A stretch of 64,000 nt of DNA from NCBI GenBank assembly GCA_013298895.1, contig JAAFJM010000001.1:124001-188000 (forward strand), given 5' to 3'. Source of the stretch: Bacteroidota bacterium. GTDB taxonomy: Bacteria > Bacteroidota > Bacteroidia > UKL13-3. The notes beneath the pieces are model-generated. The model was not told the DNA's origin, searched no databases, and worked only from the letters and a program-made list of their open reading frames with translations. The position numbers were made by a program, and so were the translations under genes. Within the stretch, counting starts at the first letter, position 1. Every line of letters begins with the position of its first letter. Shown here piece by piece: positions 26,154-34,549 of the stretch.

Positions 26154-26405
26154 TTAAATTGCTACTATAGTGTATTCGTAGCTTTCCATAATAAGGTTAG
26201 CTAAAAGCTTGGTGCAGGCAGTTTCTACCATTTGTTTTGCTTCGCTTTCATCAGCTGCTTCTAATTCCAATGTTATATGTTTTCCAATTCTTACATTCGA
26301 TACTGAAGGTAAGCCAATATTTGGCATAGAACCTGTAACTGCTTTTCCTTGTGGGTCTAATAAAGCCTTGTGAGGCATAATGTTTATGTGGGCTGCGTAT
26401 TTCAT
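26154..26405 (-). CDS. purS: Phosphoribosylformylglycinamidine synthase, PurS subunit
   Basis: Small subunit that bridges PurL and PurQ in the three-component FGAM synthase of purine synthesis. The 83-residue protein reads K-Y-A-A-H-I-N-I-M-P then L-D-P-Q-G-K-A-V near 17-24, the PurS signature, and has the normal length of about 80. It overlaps the pssA stop by 4 nt (ATGA), so the two are translationally coupled. Neither purQ nor purL is adjacent in this window. Confidence 0.9.
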   Translation of the reverse strand: MKYAAHINIMPHKALLDPQGKAVTGSMPNIGLPSVSNVRIGKHITLELEAADESEAKQMVETACTKLLANLIMESYEYTIVAI

Positions 26406-27103
26406 TTTTTAGTTTGAAAATTATTATAAATCGAAAAAAGTATGTACAAAATTATGCTGATGTTTATTCCTAAATATCCAAATGCAAATAAACTAATCAA
26501 ACAGCATATTAAAAAGATATATCGTAGTTGATTTGCTTGCCACGCAAAACTTTTGAACTTTAAGGCAAATAACGGTAACTCAGCTACAAGTAGATAAGCG
26601 CTTACAATTGGAAAAAAAACCAGGAACCAAATATTTTGAAAAATAAAACCCAAGCCAAAACTATTGGCACTAATTACAAATGGAATAGCTGCTATAAAAA
26701 GGGAGTTAGCTGGAGTAGGAACCCCAATAAATGAATCGGTTTGACGGGTATCAATATTAAATTTAGCCAATCTAATTGCCGAAAAAACAGGAATTAAAAA
26801 CGAAATATAGGAATGAATGTCAAAGTGGTTGAAATCGATTGGAATATTGGTGATTTTATAAAAAATAAATCCTGGAGCTACCCCAAAACTAACACAATCA
26901 GCCAATGAATCCAATTGTTTACCCATTTCGGAACCAACCTTTAAGGCACGAGCAACAAAGCCATCAAAAAAATCTAAAATAGCTGCAGCACCAATAAAAT
27001 AAGCAGCTTTCTCTAGGTCGTTTTCCACCAAACTTGAAATAATGGATAAACAACCAAACAATAAATTGAATGAGGTAAGTGCATTAGGAATGTGTTTTTT
27101 CAT
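26402..27103 (-). CDS. pssA: CDP-diacylglycerol--serine O-phosphatidyltransferase
   Basis: Makes phosphatidylserine, the precursor of phosphatidylethanolamine, from CDP-diacylglycerol and serine in the inner membrane. The 233-residue protein has the CDP-alcohol phosphotransferase motif D-G-x2-A-R-x8-G-x3-D-x3-D at about 47-70 (D-G-F-V-A-R, then G-K-Q-L-D-S-L-A-D) and the type II PssA context C-V-S-F-G-V-A-P-G-F. Six to seven membrane segments follow. First gene of a leftward run with purS, M28 peptidase, flippase and dut. Confidence 0.93.
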   Translation of the reverse strand: MKKHIPNALTSFNLLFGCLSIISSLVENDLEKAAYFIGAAAILDFFDGFVARALKVGSEMGKQLDSLADCVSFGVAPGFIFYKITNIPIDFNHFDIHSYISFLIPVFSAIRLAKFNIDTRQTDSFIGVPTPANSLFIAAIPFVISANSFGLGFIFQNIWFLVFFPIVSAYLLVAELPLFALKFKSFAWQANQLRYIFLICCLISLFAFGYLGINISIILYILFSIYNNFQTKK

Positions 27104-27176
27104 TTGTATTTTGGTTCAAAACTTTTCGCAAAGTATTAGTTATTTAATAATTTGACAAAGTACACATAAAATAAAA

Positions 27177-27206
27177 TTGCTTTTACGGCTTAACCTTATA
27201 ATTTTG
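27177..27206 (+). promoter_or_regulatory. Promoter of the small exported protein and subtilase genes
   Basis: TTG (27177-27179), a 19-nt spacer and TAATTTTG (27199-27206), a perfect TAnnTTTG. The ATG at 27220 follows after 13 nt. No terminator is visible between the two downstream genes. Confidence 0.55.
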
Positions 27207-27219
27207 AAATTTATAAAAA

Positions 27220-27675
27220 ATGTTTAAAATGTTCAGAAACACATTACTTATTGTATTCTTATTAGTTGGCTTACATTTAAGTGCCCAAAACAAAATAAGT
27301 ACAGTTTATAATAACAAAACTAGTAATTTACCGTGCACGCAAAATGCAACTTATGAAAATATTAATGGTAAAATAAATGTTAGCATAATGATCAATGATG
27401 GTCAGTTATTGGAACTGAATAACATAGATGAAAATCAATTTAAGTGCGGTAATAAAATGAATTCATTGAAGCCCAAAATTGTTTTGATACATGAAAAAAA
27501 GAATCAAACTTGGGTTTCAAATTCAAGCATTAATATTTCTATTAAATGTAAGGGTGTTCCAAATGAATACTTGGTCTTTTTTAGCGGGTTAATAAAAAAT
27601 AAGAAACAAAAAATGTACTTAAGTTGCAATTTACAAGTTAAAAGTAAACCTAAAAAGCACCTAACAATTAATTAG
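27220..27675 (+). CDS. Small exported protein of unknown function, upstream of the subtilase
   Basis: 151 residues with a clear signal peptide (about 1-23, V-G-L-H-L-S-A-Q) and a basic mature part with three cysteines, ending in a lysine-rich tail. A second ATG at 27229 could be the true start. I do not recognise the fold; alternating hydrophobic stretches suggest an all-beta domain. It lies 20 nt upstream of the T9SS-secreted subtilase and shares its likely promoter. A partner such as an inhibitor, chaperone or surface anchor of the protease is possible but unproven. Confidence 0.65.
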   Translation: MFKMFRNTLLIVFLLVGLHLSAQNKISTVYNNKTSNLPCTQNATYENINGKINVSIMINDGQLLELNNIDENQFKCGNKMNSLKPKIVLIHEKKNQTWVSNSSINISIKCKGVPNEYLVFFSGLIKNKKQKMYLSCNLQVKSKPKKHLTIN

Positions 27676-27695
27676 AAAATAATAAAGTTAAACCA

Positions 27696-30600
27696 ATGTA
27701 TAAAAAATTACTAAGTATTTCTATGGCCATATTCCTTTTAGTAGAGGTAAAAGGTCAACAACAAGTTAAAGTACCACATAAAAGTTTATTGGAGGCTAAA
27801 AATAGTATAGAGCTACAAGCCATTTATGAACAAAATATTAAAGCAGAACTTACCTATGCAAAGGAAGTTTTGGGATTAAATATTGACCCTCAAATATTAT
27901 TGGATGGAACGGTAATTCAATTAGTAGGTGTTTCTGAAAATGGAATACCTAAGTATATTAAAACAGATAATGCAGGTGCTGCTAAAACTATTGGAACAGA
28001 TAAAGTTCATCCAGGTGGTAGTTTAGGTTTTAATTTGTCTGGAAGCGGAATGACTAATCGAATAGGTATTTGGGACGGAGGTGCTGTTAGAGTTAGTCAT
28101 CAAGAATTTCAAGGAAGAGCAGTGCAAACTGACGGGACAACCACTTTAAGTGATCATGCTACACATGTGGCAGGAACAATGATTGCTGGTGGAGTGCAAG
28201 CAAATGCAAAAGGAATGTCGTTTCAAGCACCATTAAAATGCTATTTTTGGGATAACGATGTAAATGAAATGAATACAGCTGCTGGTTCTGGTATGTTGGT
28301 GTCAAATCATAGTTATGGAAGTGTTTGTGGTTGGAACTATGATGATGCGAATACGCAATGGAGATGGTACGGTGATGTTAGTTTGTCTTCTACAGAAGAT
28401 TATAAATTTGGCTTATACAATGATGATGCACAAGCTTGGGATCAAACAGTATATAATAATCCATTTTATTTACCTTTTAAATCTGCTGGAAATGATAGGG
28501 GAGATGTTCCCAGCACAGCAGCCACAAGAGTTTATTTTAATTCAAATACTGGTAATTGGGTGCCTTTTAGTGGAGCTACTCCTCCAGCTGATGGTCAATA
28601 TGATTGTATTTCAACAAATGGAGTGGCAAAAAATATTCTTACAATTGGTGCAGTAAATAAAATTACAAATGGATGGAATGGAGCTAGTTCTGTTGTAATG
28701 AGCTCATTTAGTGGTTGGGGGCCAACTGATGATGGAAGAATAAAGCCAGATATTTGTGCAGCTGGAGTTGATTTATACTCGAGTTATTCAGGTAATAATA
28801 CAGCCTATAGTTCTATTAGTGGCACTTCTATGGCTTCTCCAAATGCTTCTGGGTCTGCATTGTTAATACAACAACATTACAATAACTTAAAAGGTAAATT
28901 TTTGCGCGCTTCTTCGCTAAAAGGATTAATTATTCATACTGCTGATGAAGCTGGAAGTAACCCTGGTCCTGATTATTCTTTCGGATGGGGTTTAATGAAT
29001 ACAGCCAAAGCTGTTCAATCAATCTCAGATAGTGGTGCAAACCAAATAATAGAATCACAAATCCCAACAGATTTAACTCCATTTGTTAAAACAGTAGTTT
29101 CTAATGGCACAGTTCCTTTAAAAATAACTTTATGTTGGACAGATATTGCCGCTACTGCTTCAAGTTCAAACGTTTTTGATGATCAGGTAGCAAAATTGAT
29201 AAATGATTTGGATGTTAGAGTTGTAAGAGTTAGCGATAATCAACAATTTTTACCATATATATTAAATCCTGCCACACCAAATGCTGCAGCCACAAATGGG
29301 GATAATTTTAGAGATAATGTAGAACAAATTTTTATTGCTGCGCCTTCTGCAGGTGCATACTCTATTAAAGTTTCAAGCAAACGAGGTTTTCCAAATAATT
29401 TGAGTCAATCATTTTCTTTAATAATTGGTGGTATTTCGCCTAAACCAGCTGCTAACTTTTCGGCTTCAGCTCAAATGTCGTGTGTAGGTAGTCAAATAAC
29501 TTTTACCAATAATTCATCATCAAGTAATACCGCAATTTGGTATTTTCCAGGCGGTTCACCTTCTACATCCTCATCGGCCAACCCTGTTGTAACATACAGT
29601 GCTGCTGGAAATTACCCGGTGGCATTAAAAGTAACTGGTGTTTCAGGCGAAGATTCACTTTACAAATTAGATTACATTAAAATTGGCGGGTTAACACTCC
29701 CAGTTATTGAAACTTTTGAAAGTAATTCTCAAACTGCAAATTTATGGAGAGTTGGAAACATTTATAATGATACTTTTAGTTTTAGAAAATGGACAAATGC
29801 ACTTGGAACAACTCCAGGAAATACAGTTGTTGGTTTAAATTTATATGATAATCCAAATTTAACAAGGCGATATCAATTATTTTCACCAATTTTGGACTTA
29901 AGAGGCATGCAAAATGCTAATTTAAGTTTTCAACATGCTTACAGTAGATATGATGGTACAAGTAAAGATTCACTAATAGTAAGTATAAGTTCAAATTGTG
30001 GTTCAACTTGGACTCGTTTATTAGGAATGACTGAAAATAGACCTAACAATGGTTCAAAAATGGCCACCTATACTGGTGTTGGAGATCCAGCACAAACTTC
30101 TCAGTTTACCTTTGTTCCATCTTTGCCAGCCGATTGGTGTAGTACAAACATTAACAGTACCCCATGTAATTCTATTGGATTAAATTCTTTTGTTGGGCTA
30201 AACAATGTAATTATTAGATTTGAAGTTTATTATGGAGGAGGAAATAATTTATTTTTAGATAATATAAATATTACTGGAACACCTTTTAGTCCTAAAGCAG
30301 GATTTAAAGTTCCTAGTTTGGTATGCGCAAATCAAAATACTGTATTTACCGATACTTCATTAAATAATCCTAGCACATGGAATTGGGTAGTAACGGGACC
30401 ACAAAACTTGACGGCTACAAATAAAAACCCTTCATTTAATTTTTCAAGTACAGGTTTATACACCGTTAAATTAAAAGTAAGCAATGTTTCTGGAAGTGAT
30501 AGCGTTACCGTAACCAATTCGTTTGAAGTAAAAGCCAGTCCAGCCAAACCAGCGGTAAGCCTATCAGGTTCACTTATCCTTTGTAATAATGATTCATCAT

Positions 30601-31532
30601 TGTTAACAACAACTTCAAGTAACTTGCAATGGTACCGTGATAGTGTTGCAATTGTTGGTGAAATAAATTCGAATTATTATAATAAAAATGCGGGCAAAAT
30701 TGCTGTTAGAACCATGGGTTCAAATGGATGTTCTGCACAAAGTGATTTGTATACATTTAGCACAGGCACCAACCCACCAGTTCCTACCATTACAAAATCA
30801 TTAGCTGGAAATCAATTCTGTGAAGGAGGTTCATTTACACTTACTTCGAGTGCAACTTCGGCAAATACTTGGATGAGAAATGGGGTTAATATGCCCGGTC
30901 AAACTGCCTCAACTTTGAATTTTAATGACTCGGGAACATTTAATGTAAAGGTTTCAAATGGCGTTTGTAGCTCCATTTCAGTTCCGCTAACAATCAGCAA
31001 ATTGCCTAGACCAAATACTTCTGACATAACAGCATCTAAATTTGCATACAAAAATGATACAGCATCTTATTGGGTGAATGGATTACCAACATCAAGTTAT
31101 AATTGGACGGTATCAGGAGGAATAATTCAAAGTGGACAGAACACAAATAACATTGTTGTAAAATGGAGTACAGGCACCAATGGTGTGATTCAGGTAACTG
31201 AAAAAGGAACCAACGGATGCAATGGAGTGTTAAAAACTTATCCTGTAGGTATTTGGAACACAGCAGTTAGTAATGTTTCTAATAACAATGATTTTATTTT
31301 GTTCCCTAATCCTACAAACCAATTCATTAATATTAATTATTTAGGAAGTACAATAGATAACTTAAACATCACTGTTTTTGATATGTTAGGTAAAAAGGTT
31401 TTGAGCCAAGACATAAACTTGAACAATAATAACCAACAGGTTCTGGATTTAGTAAATTTAGCTAAAGGTGTATATATCATTAAATTGGTTTCAGATAATT
31501 TTTCGGGTAGTAAAATTATTACCAAAGAATAG
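27696..31532 (+). CDS. Secreted subtilisin-like serine protease (S8) with PKD domains and T9SS sorting tail
   Basis: 1278 residues. Signal peptide 1-20 (L-V-E-V-K-G-Q). The S8 triad is complete: Asp127 (G-I-W-D-G-G), His154 (D-H-A-T-H-V-A-G) and Ser378 (S-G-T-S-M-A-S-P), with oxyanion Asn266 (S-A-G-N-D). The Asp follows an insert-like N-terminal region rather than a long propeptide. A proprotein-convertase-like beta domain (about 450-580), a PKD-type domain, a MAM/jellyroll-like segment (about 670-865), a second PKD-type domain and Ig-like domains follow. A T9SS type A sorting domain begins near 1200 (F-P-N-P-T, ending I-I-K-L-V-S). It is an extracellular or cell-surface protease, probably for nutrient protein digestion. 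A terminator follows. Confidence 0.93.
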   Translation: MYKKLLSISMAIFLLVEVKGQQQVKVPHKSLLEAKNSIELQAIYEQNIKAELTYAKEVLGLNIDPQILLDGTVIQLVGVSENGIPKYIKTDNAGAAKTIGTDKVHPGGSLGFNLSGSGMTNRIGIWDGGAVRVSHQEFQGRAVQTDGTTTLSDHATHVAGTMIAGGVQANAKGMSFQAPLKCYFWDNDVNEMNTAAGSGMLVSNHSYGSVCGWNYDDANTQWRWYGDVSLSSTEDYKFGLYNDDAQAWDQTVYNNPFYLPFKSAGNDRGDVPSTAATRVYFNSNTGNWVPFSGATPPADGQYDCISTNGVAKNILTIGAVNKITNGWNGASSVVMSSFSGWGPTDDGRIKPDICAAGVDLYSSYSGNNTAYSSISGTSMASPNASGSALLIQQHYNNLKGKFLRASSLKGLIIHTADEAGSNPGPDYSFGWGLMNTAKAVQSISDSGANQIIESQIPTDLTPFVKTVVSNGTVPLKITLCWTDIAATASSSNVFDDQVAKLINDLDVRVVRVSDNQQFLPYILNPATPNAAATNGDNFRDNVEQIFIAAPSAGAYSIKVSSKRGFPNNLSQSFSLIIGGISPKPAANFSASAQMSCVGSQITFTNNSSSSNTAIWYFPGGSPSTSSSANPVVTYSAAGNYPVALKVTGVSGEDSLYKLDYIKIGGLTLPVIETFESNSQTANLWRVGNIYNDTFSFRKWTNALGTTPGNTVVGLNLYDNPNLTRRYQLFSPILDLRGMQNANLSFQHAYSRYDGTSKDSLIVSISSNCGSTWTRLLGMTENRPNNGSKMATYTGVGDPAQTSQFTFVPSLPADWCSTNINSTPCNSIGLNSFVGLNNVIIRFEVYYGGGNNLFLDNINITGTPFSPKAGFKVPSLVCANQNTVFTDTSLNNPSTWNWVVTGPQNLTATNKNPSFNFSSTGLYTVKLKVSNVSGSDSVTVTNSFEVKASPAKPAVSLSGSLILCNNDSSLLTTTSSNLQWYRDSVAIVGEINSNYYNKNAGKIAVRTMGSNGCSAQSDLYTFSTGTNPPVPTITKSLAGNQFCEGGSFTLTSSATSANTWMRNGVNMPGQTASTLNFNDSGTFNVKVSNGVCSSISVPLTISKLPRPNTSDITASKFAYKNDTASYWVNGLPTSSYNWTVSGGIIQSGQNTNNIVVKWSTGTNGVIQVTEKGTNGCNGVLKTYPVGIWNTAVSNVSNNNDFILFPNPTNQFININYLGSTIDNLNITVFDMLGKKVLSQDINLNNNNQQVLDLVNLAKGVYIIKLVSDNFSGSKIITKE

Positions 31533-31558
31533 TTTTTATAAATTAATTTTGAAGGTCA

Positions 31559-31591
31559 AAAGAACACGCTTTAGGGTGTGTTCTTTTTTTA
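31559..31591 (+). terminator. Terminator after the subtilase gene
   Basis: Stem AAAGAACACGC (31559-31569) pairs with GTGTGTTCTTT (31576-31586), with one G-T pair and a 6-nt loop, and runs into a T7 tract. It lies 26 nt after the stop codon. Confidence 0.85.
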
Positions 31592-31603
31592 TTTTAGACA
31601 AAC

Positions 31604-32272
31604 TTGAACGAAAAGTATAAATTATTTAGTGCTTTAAACGCTAATCAATTAAAAAAAAAGCAAGAATTTTGCAATGTTTTGGTTAGGTTTATTCCTAGGG
31701 AAGCTGTTGAGTATTGTGCAGAACTAATTCTATTTCATGATTTGCATTTACATGTGGAAAATGAGCGAAAAAGTAAGTACGGAGATTATAGTCCGCACAA
31801 TGGAAAAGGAAACAGAATAAGCATCAATTTTAATTTGAGTAAGTTTGATTTTTTGATAACATTTATTCATGAACTCTCGCATCATACTGCATTTGTTAAG
31901 TATGGAAATCACCATGAGCCACATGGTGAAGAATGGAAGAATGAGTTTCAAAAAAATATGATTCCTTTTTTTGAACATGAAACATTATTTCCATACGATT
32001 TAAAAGCAGCAATTGCAAAACATATGCGTAATCCTAAATACACGCATTCGGCTGATATTAAACTACTTCAAGTACTTAAGAAATATGATGAGAAAAAAGC
32101 GAGTACATTAGTTTTGGCCGATATACCTAATGGAACACTTTTTAAAATGAAAGGTTATGCTGATACATTACGTAAAATTGAAAAACTCAGAACATACATT
32201 TTATGCGAATCATTAAACAATAAAAAATACCGGGTTCATGCAATGGTAGAAGTTACCATTATTGAAAGTTAG
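31604..32272 (+). CDS. SprT-like zinc metalloprotease-domain protein
   Basis: 222 residues with the SprT-like zincin motif H-E-L-S-H at 89-93 and a third histidine candidate in H-G-E-E-W (107), preceded by I-S-I-N-F-N-L as in this family. SprT/SprTN domains act on DNA-associated proteins in eukaryotes; the bacterial role is unclear. The frame has a stop two codons upstream and no ATG before the catalytic core, so the TTG at 31604 is the only reasonable start. Cytosolic, with no signal peptide. The C-terminal 90 residues contain a K-M-K-G-Y strand pattern and no obvious zinc-ribbon cysteines. Confidence 0.8.
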   Translation: MNEKYKLFSALNANQLKKKQEFCNVLVRFIPREAVEYCAELILFHDLHLHVENERKSKYGDYSPHNGKGNRISINFNLSKFDFLITFIHELSHHTAFVKYGNHHEPHGEEWKNEFQKNMIPFFEHETLFPYDLKAAIAKHMRNPKYTHSADIKLLQVLKKYDEKKASTLVLADIPNGTLFKMKGYADTLRKIEKLRTYILCESLNNKKYRVHAMVEVTIIES

Positions 32273-32313
32273 TAAAATGACAAAGTTGTTGCTAAAACAA
32301 ATTGAAAAAAGTA

Positions 32314-32343
32314 TTGTACTATATATTTTAAGATTTACTTTTG
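32314..32343 (+). promoter_or_regulatory. Promoter of the IscA-type gene
   Basis: TTG (32314-32316), a 19-nt spacer and TACTTTTG (32336-32343), a perfect TAnnTTTG. The -7 box is the left half of a perfect 16-nt palindrome (32336-32351) that could also be an operator spanning the start of transcription. Confidence 0.55.
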
Positions 32344-32375
32344 CAAAAGTATTTATTTAACAAAATACCAAAACC

Positions 32376-32702
32376 ATGATTACAGTTAGCGAAAAAGCAA
32401 AAAAACGTATTGCAGAATTAAAAATTGAACAAAACTACAGCTCTGCGCACTTTTTAAGAGTAGGTGTGGAAAGTGGTGGCTGTTCGGGTCTATCCTATAA
32501 ATTAGATTTTGATACCGAATTAAAACCAGGTGATGAAAAATTTGGAGATAATGGTGTTGAAATAGTTACAGATAAGCGCAGTGTTTTGTATTTATTTGGA
32601 ACAGAACTTGATTTTACTGACGGATTAAATGGAAAAGGATTTAGTTTTAATAATCCAAATGCCTCACGCACATGTAGTTGCGGAGAAAGTTTCTCAGTAT
32701 AA
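32376..32702 (+). CDS. Iron-sulfur cluster assembly accessory protein (IscA/SufA/ErpA family)
   Basis: A 108-residue A-type carrier that binds Fe or a [2Fe-2S]/[4Fe-4S] cluster and passes it to apo-proteins. The three conserved cysteines are present: Cys36 in S-G-G-C-S-G and Cys100/Cys102 in C-S-C-G-E-S-F near the C-terminus. Which paralogue it is (IscA, SufA or ErpA) cannot be decided; no suf genes are adjacent. It is transcribed from its own promoter. Confidence 0.92.
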   Translation: MITVSEKAKKRIAELKIEQNYSSAHFLRVGVESGGCSGLSYKLDFDTELKPGDEKFGDNGVEIVTDKRSVLYLFGTELDFTDGLNGKGFSFNNPNASRTCSCGESFSV

Positions 32703-32722
32703 ACATTTTTTTTGTGGAGTGT

Positions 32723-32752
32723 TTGATTTTTAAATCAAAACGGTATATTTGC
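32723..32752 (+). promoter_or_regulatory. Promoter of rpsT with overlapping palindrome
   Basis: TTTG (32723-32726), an 18-nt spacer and TATATTTG (32745-32752), a perfect -7 match. The -33 element is embedded in an inverted repeat TTTGATTT-TT-AAATCAAA (32723-32740), which could be a regulator site blocking RNA polymerase. The rpsT start is 61 nt downstream. Confidence 0.55.
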
Positions 32753-32813
32753 AACCCCTTTATTAGTTATATACATAACTGATAAGTTTTAAAGAGATAA
32801 ATTAAATACAAAG

Positions 32814-33113
32814 ATGGCTAATCATAAATCAGCAATAAAACGTAACAGAAGTAACGCAACTAAGCGCTTACGTAACCGTTATCAAGCAAAAACAACTCGT
32901 AGTGCTATTAAAGAACTACGCTTATCTGAAGATAAAGCTGCAGCTTCAGAATTATTTAAAAAAGTAGCTAGTATGTTAGATAAGTTGGCTAAACGTAGCA
33001 TTATTCACAAAAATAAAGCTGCAAACCAAAAATCTAAATTAGCTAAAGTAGTTAGCAAAATTGGAACAGCTCCTAAAAAAGTAGCTAAATCAACTAAGAA
33101 AAAAACTGCTTAA
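32814..33113 (+). CDS. rpsT: 30S ribosomal protein bS20
   Basis: Small-subunit protein that stabilises the 16S rRNA 5' domain. The 99 residues start M-A-N-H-K-S-A-I-K-R and are almost wholly helical and basic, with a lysine-rich tail. The 61-nt leader is consistent with autoregulation, but no specific RNA element was recognised. A terminator follows. Confidence 0.95.
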   Translation: MANHKSAIKRNRSNATKRLRNRYQAKTTRSAIKELRLSEDKAAASELFKKVASMLDKLAKRSIIHKNKAANQKSKLAKVVSKIGTAPKKVAKSTKKKTA

Positions 33114-33146
33114 GCAGCATTTGTCTTAAATAAAGTATTATTATTT

Positions 33147-33182
33147 AAAGCTTACTCATAAATTATGGGTAAGCTTTTTTTG
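33147..33182 (+). terminator. Terminator after rpsT
   Basis: Stem AAAGCTTACTCAT (33147-33159) pairs with 33165-33177 with one G-T pair and a 5-nt loop, followed by a T-run. It lies 33 nt after the rpsT stop. Confidence 0.85.
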
Positions 33183-33225
33183 TTTTTAAGCTTTTAATTT
33201 ATTTTGCCCTTGCATTTAAATCAGA

Positions 33226-33927
33226 ATGGAAAATATTTTGGATAAATTTTCGGGTATTAAAGCTTGGGCTGAAGATGACAGACCAAGAGAAAAATTTTTG
33301 CTAAAAGGTAAACAAAGTTTGAGCAATACTGAGCTATTGGCTATACTAATTGCAACGGGTACCAAAAATGAATCGGCAGTAGATTTGGCAAGAAAAATAT
33401 TGCAATTAACCAATGATAATTTAAATGAGCTTGGGAAACTTTCAATTAAAGATTTAAAGAAAGTAAAAGGAATAGGAGAGGCCAAGGCAATAACCATAGC
33501 CGCTGCCCTTGAATTAGGTAGAAGGAGAAAAGACGAAGATGCTAAACAAATAGAAATTGTTAAAACATCTCGAGAGGTTTTCAATTATTTTGAGCCTTTA
33601 CTAGCCGATTTGCCTCATGAAGAATTTTGGATTTTATTACTTGCTAGAAATAGAAAAGTAATAGCTCGTGTAAAAATTAGTGAAGGTGGTGTAGCGGGAA
33701 CAGTAGTAGATACTAAAATCATATTTAAACATGCTATCGAAAATTTGGCTAGTTATATAGTACTTTGCCATAATCATCCTTCAGGAAATTTGCAGCCAAG
33801 TACTGCCGATATTCAAATTACGAAAAATTTAAAAAATGCCGCAAAACTCCTCGATATAGAAATCGTAGATCATATAATTATTGGAAACAATAAATACTAT
33901 AGTTTTGCTGATAATGATGATTTTTAA
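33226..33927 (+). CDS. radC: RadC-family JAB-domain protein
   Basis: 233 residues. The N-terminal helix-hairpin-helix part includes K-V-K-G-I-G-E-A-K-A (about 84-93). The C-terminal JAB/MPN+ metalloprotease fold has the JAMM-type motif H-N-H-P-S-G-N-L-x-P-S-T-A-D. Despite its name a DNA-repair role is not established; members are often horizontally mobile, but here the gene sits in core context. It ends 54 nt before an ECF sigma operon. Confidence 0.93.
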   Translation: MENILDKFSGIKAWAEDDRPREKFLLKGKQSLSNTELLAILIATGTKNESAVDLARKILQLTNDNLNELGKLSIKDLKKVKGIGEAKAITIAAALELGRRRKDEDAKQIEIVKTSREVFNYFEPLLADLPHEEFWILLLARNRKVIARVKISEGGVAGTVVDTKIIFKHAIENLASYIVLCHNHPSGNLQPSTADIQITKNLKNAAKLLDIEIVDHIIIGNNKYYSFADNDDF

Positions 33928-33981
33928 ACCTTTCCTCCAAAAAGACATCAAAACGAATTATTAACTTAAACATTATATTGA

Positions 33982-34548
33982 TTGGAAAAGGAAATTACGG
34001 ATAGCGAATTGATAGTGAAATTTAATAATGAGCAAACCAAGCATACTGCTTTTGAGCTTATTTTAAATAAACTTCAAAAACAAACCTATTGGCATATTCG
34101 CAGAATAGTAATTAACCACGATGATGCCGATGATATATTGCAAAATACTTTTATTAAAGTTTGGGAAAATTTGGCAAAATTTAGAGGAGATAGCAAACTA
34201 TATACTTGGATTTATCGAATTGCTACCAATGAGTCATTGCTTTTTATTCAAAAGAAAAAACAAAATTTTAATATTTCTATAGATGATGAAAATTCTGAAT
34301 TTTTAAGCAATAATTTAACAGCTGATAATTATTTTGATGGTAACCAAATAGAACTGAAATTGCAACAAGCTATTTTAACTTTACCTAATAAACAAAGATT
34401 GGTTTTTAACATGAAATATTATGAAAATATGAAATATGAAGAAATGAGTGAAGTGCTTGATACCAGCGTGGGTGCATTAAAAGCATCTTATTTTCATGCC
34501 GTTAAAAAAATAGAAGATCACCTAAAAAAGGAAACAAATTTTAAATAA
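33982..34548 (+). CDS. ECF-type RNA polymerase sigma factor
   Basis: 188 residues with region 2 (D-D-A-D-D-I-L-Q-N-T-F-I-K-V-W-E, then Y-T-W-I-Y-R-I-A-T-N-E) and region 4 (L-P-N-K-Q-R-L-V-F-N-M-K-Y then a helix-turn-helix). It is an extracytoplasmic-function sigma factor. The start is a TTG at 33982, since a stop codon is immediately upstream in frame and no ATG precedes region 2. The next three genes follow at 1, 37 and 11 nt, so this looks like one operon whose products include the probable regulator and a periplasmic sensor-like protein. Confidence 0.9.
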   Translation: MEKEITDSELIVKFNNEQTKHTAFELILNKLQKQTYWHIRRIVINHDDADDILQNTFIKVWENLAKFRGDSKLYTWIYRIATNESLLFIQKKKQNFNISIDDENSEFLSNNLTADNYFDGNQIELKLQQAILTLPNKQRLVFNMKYYENMKYEEMSEVLDTSVGALKASYFHAVKKIEDHLKKETNFK

Positions 34549-34549
34549 A

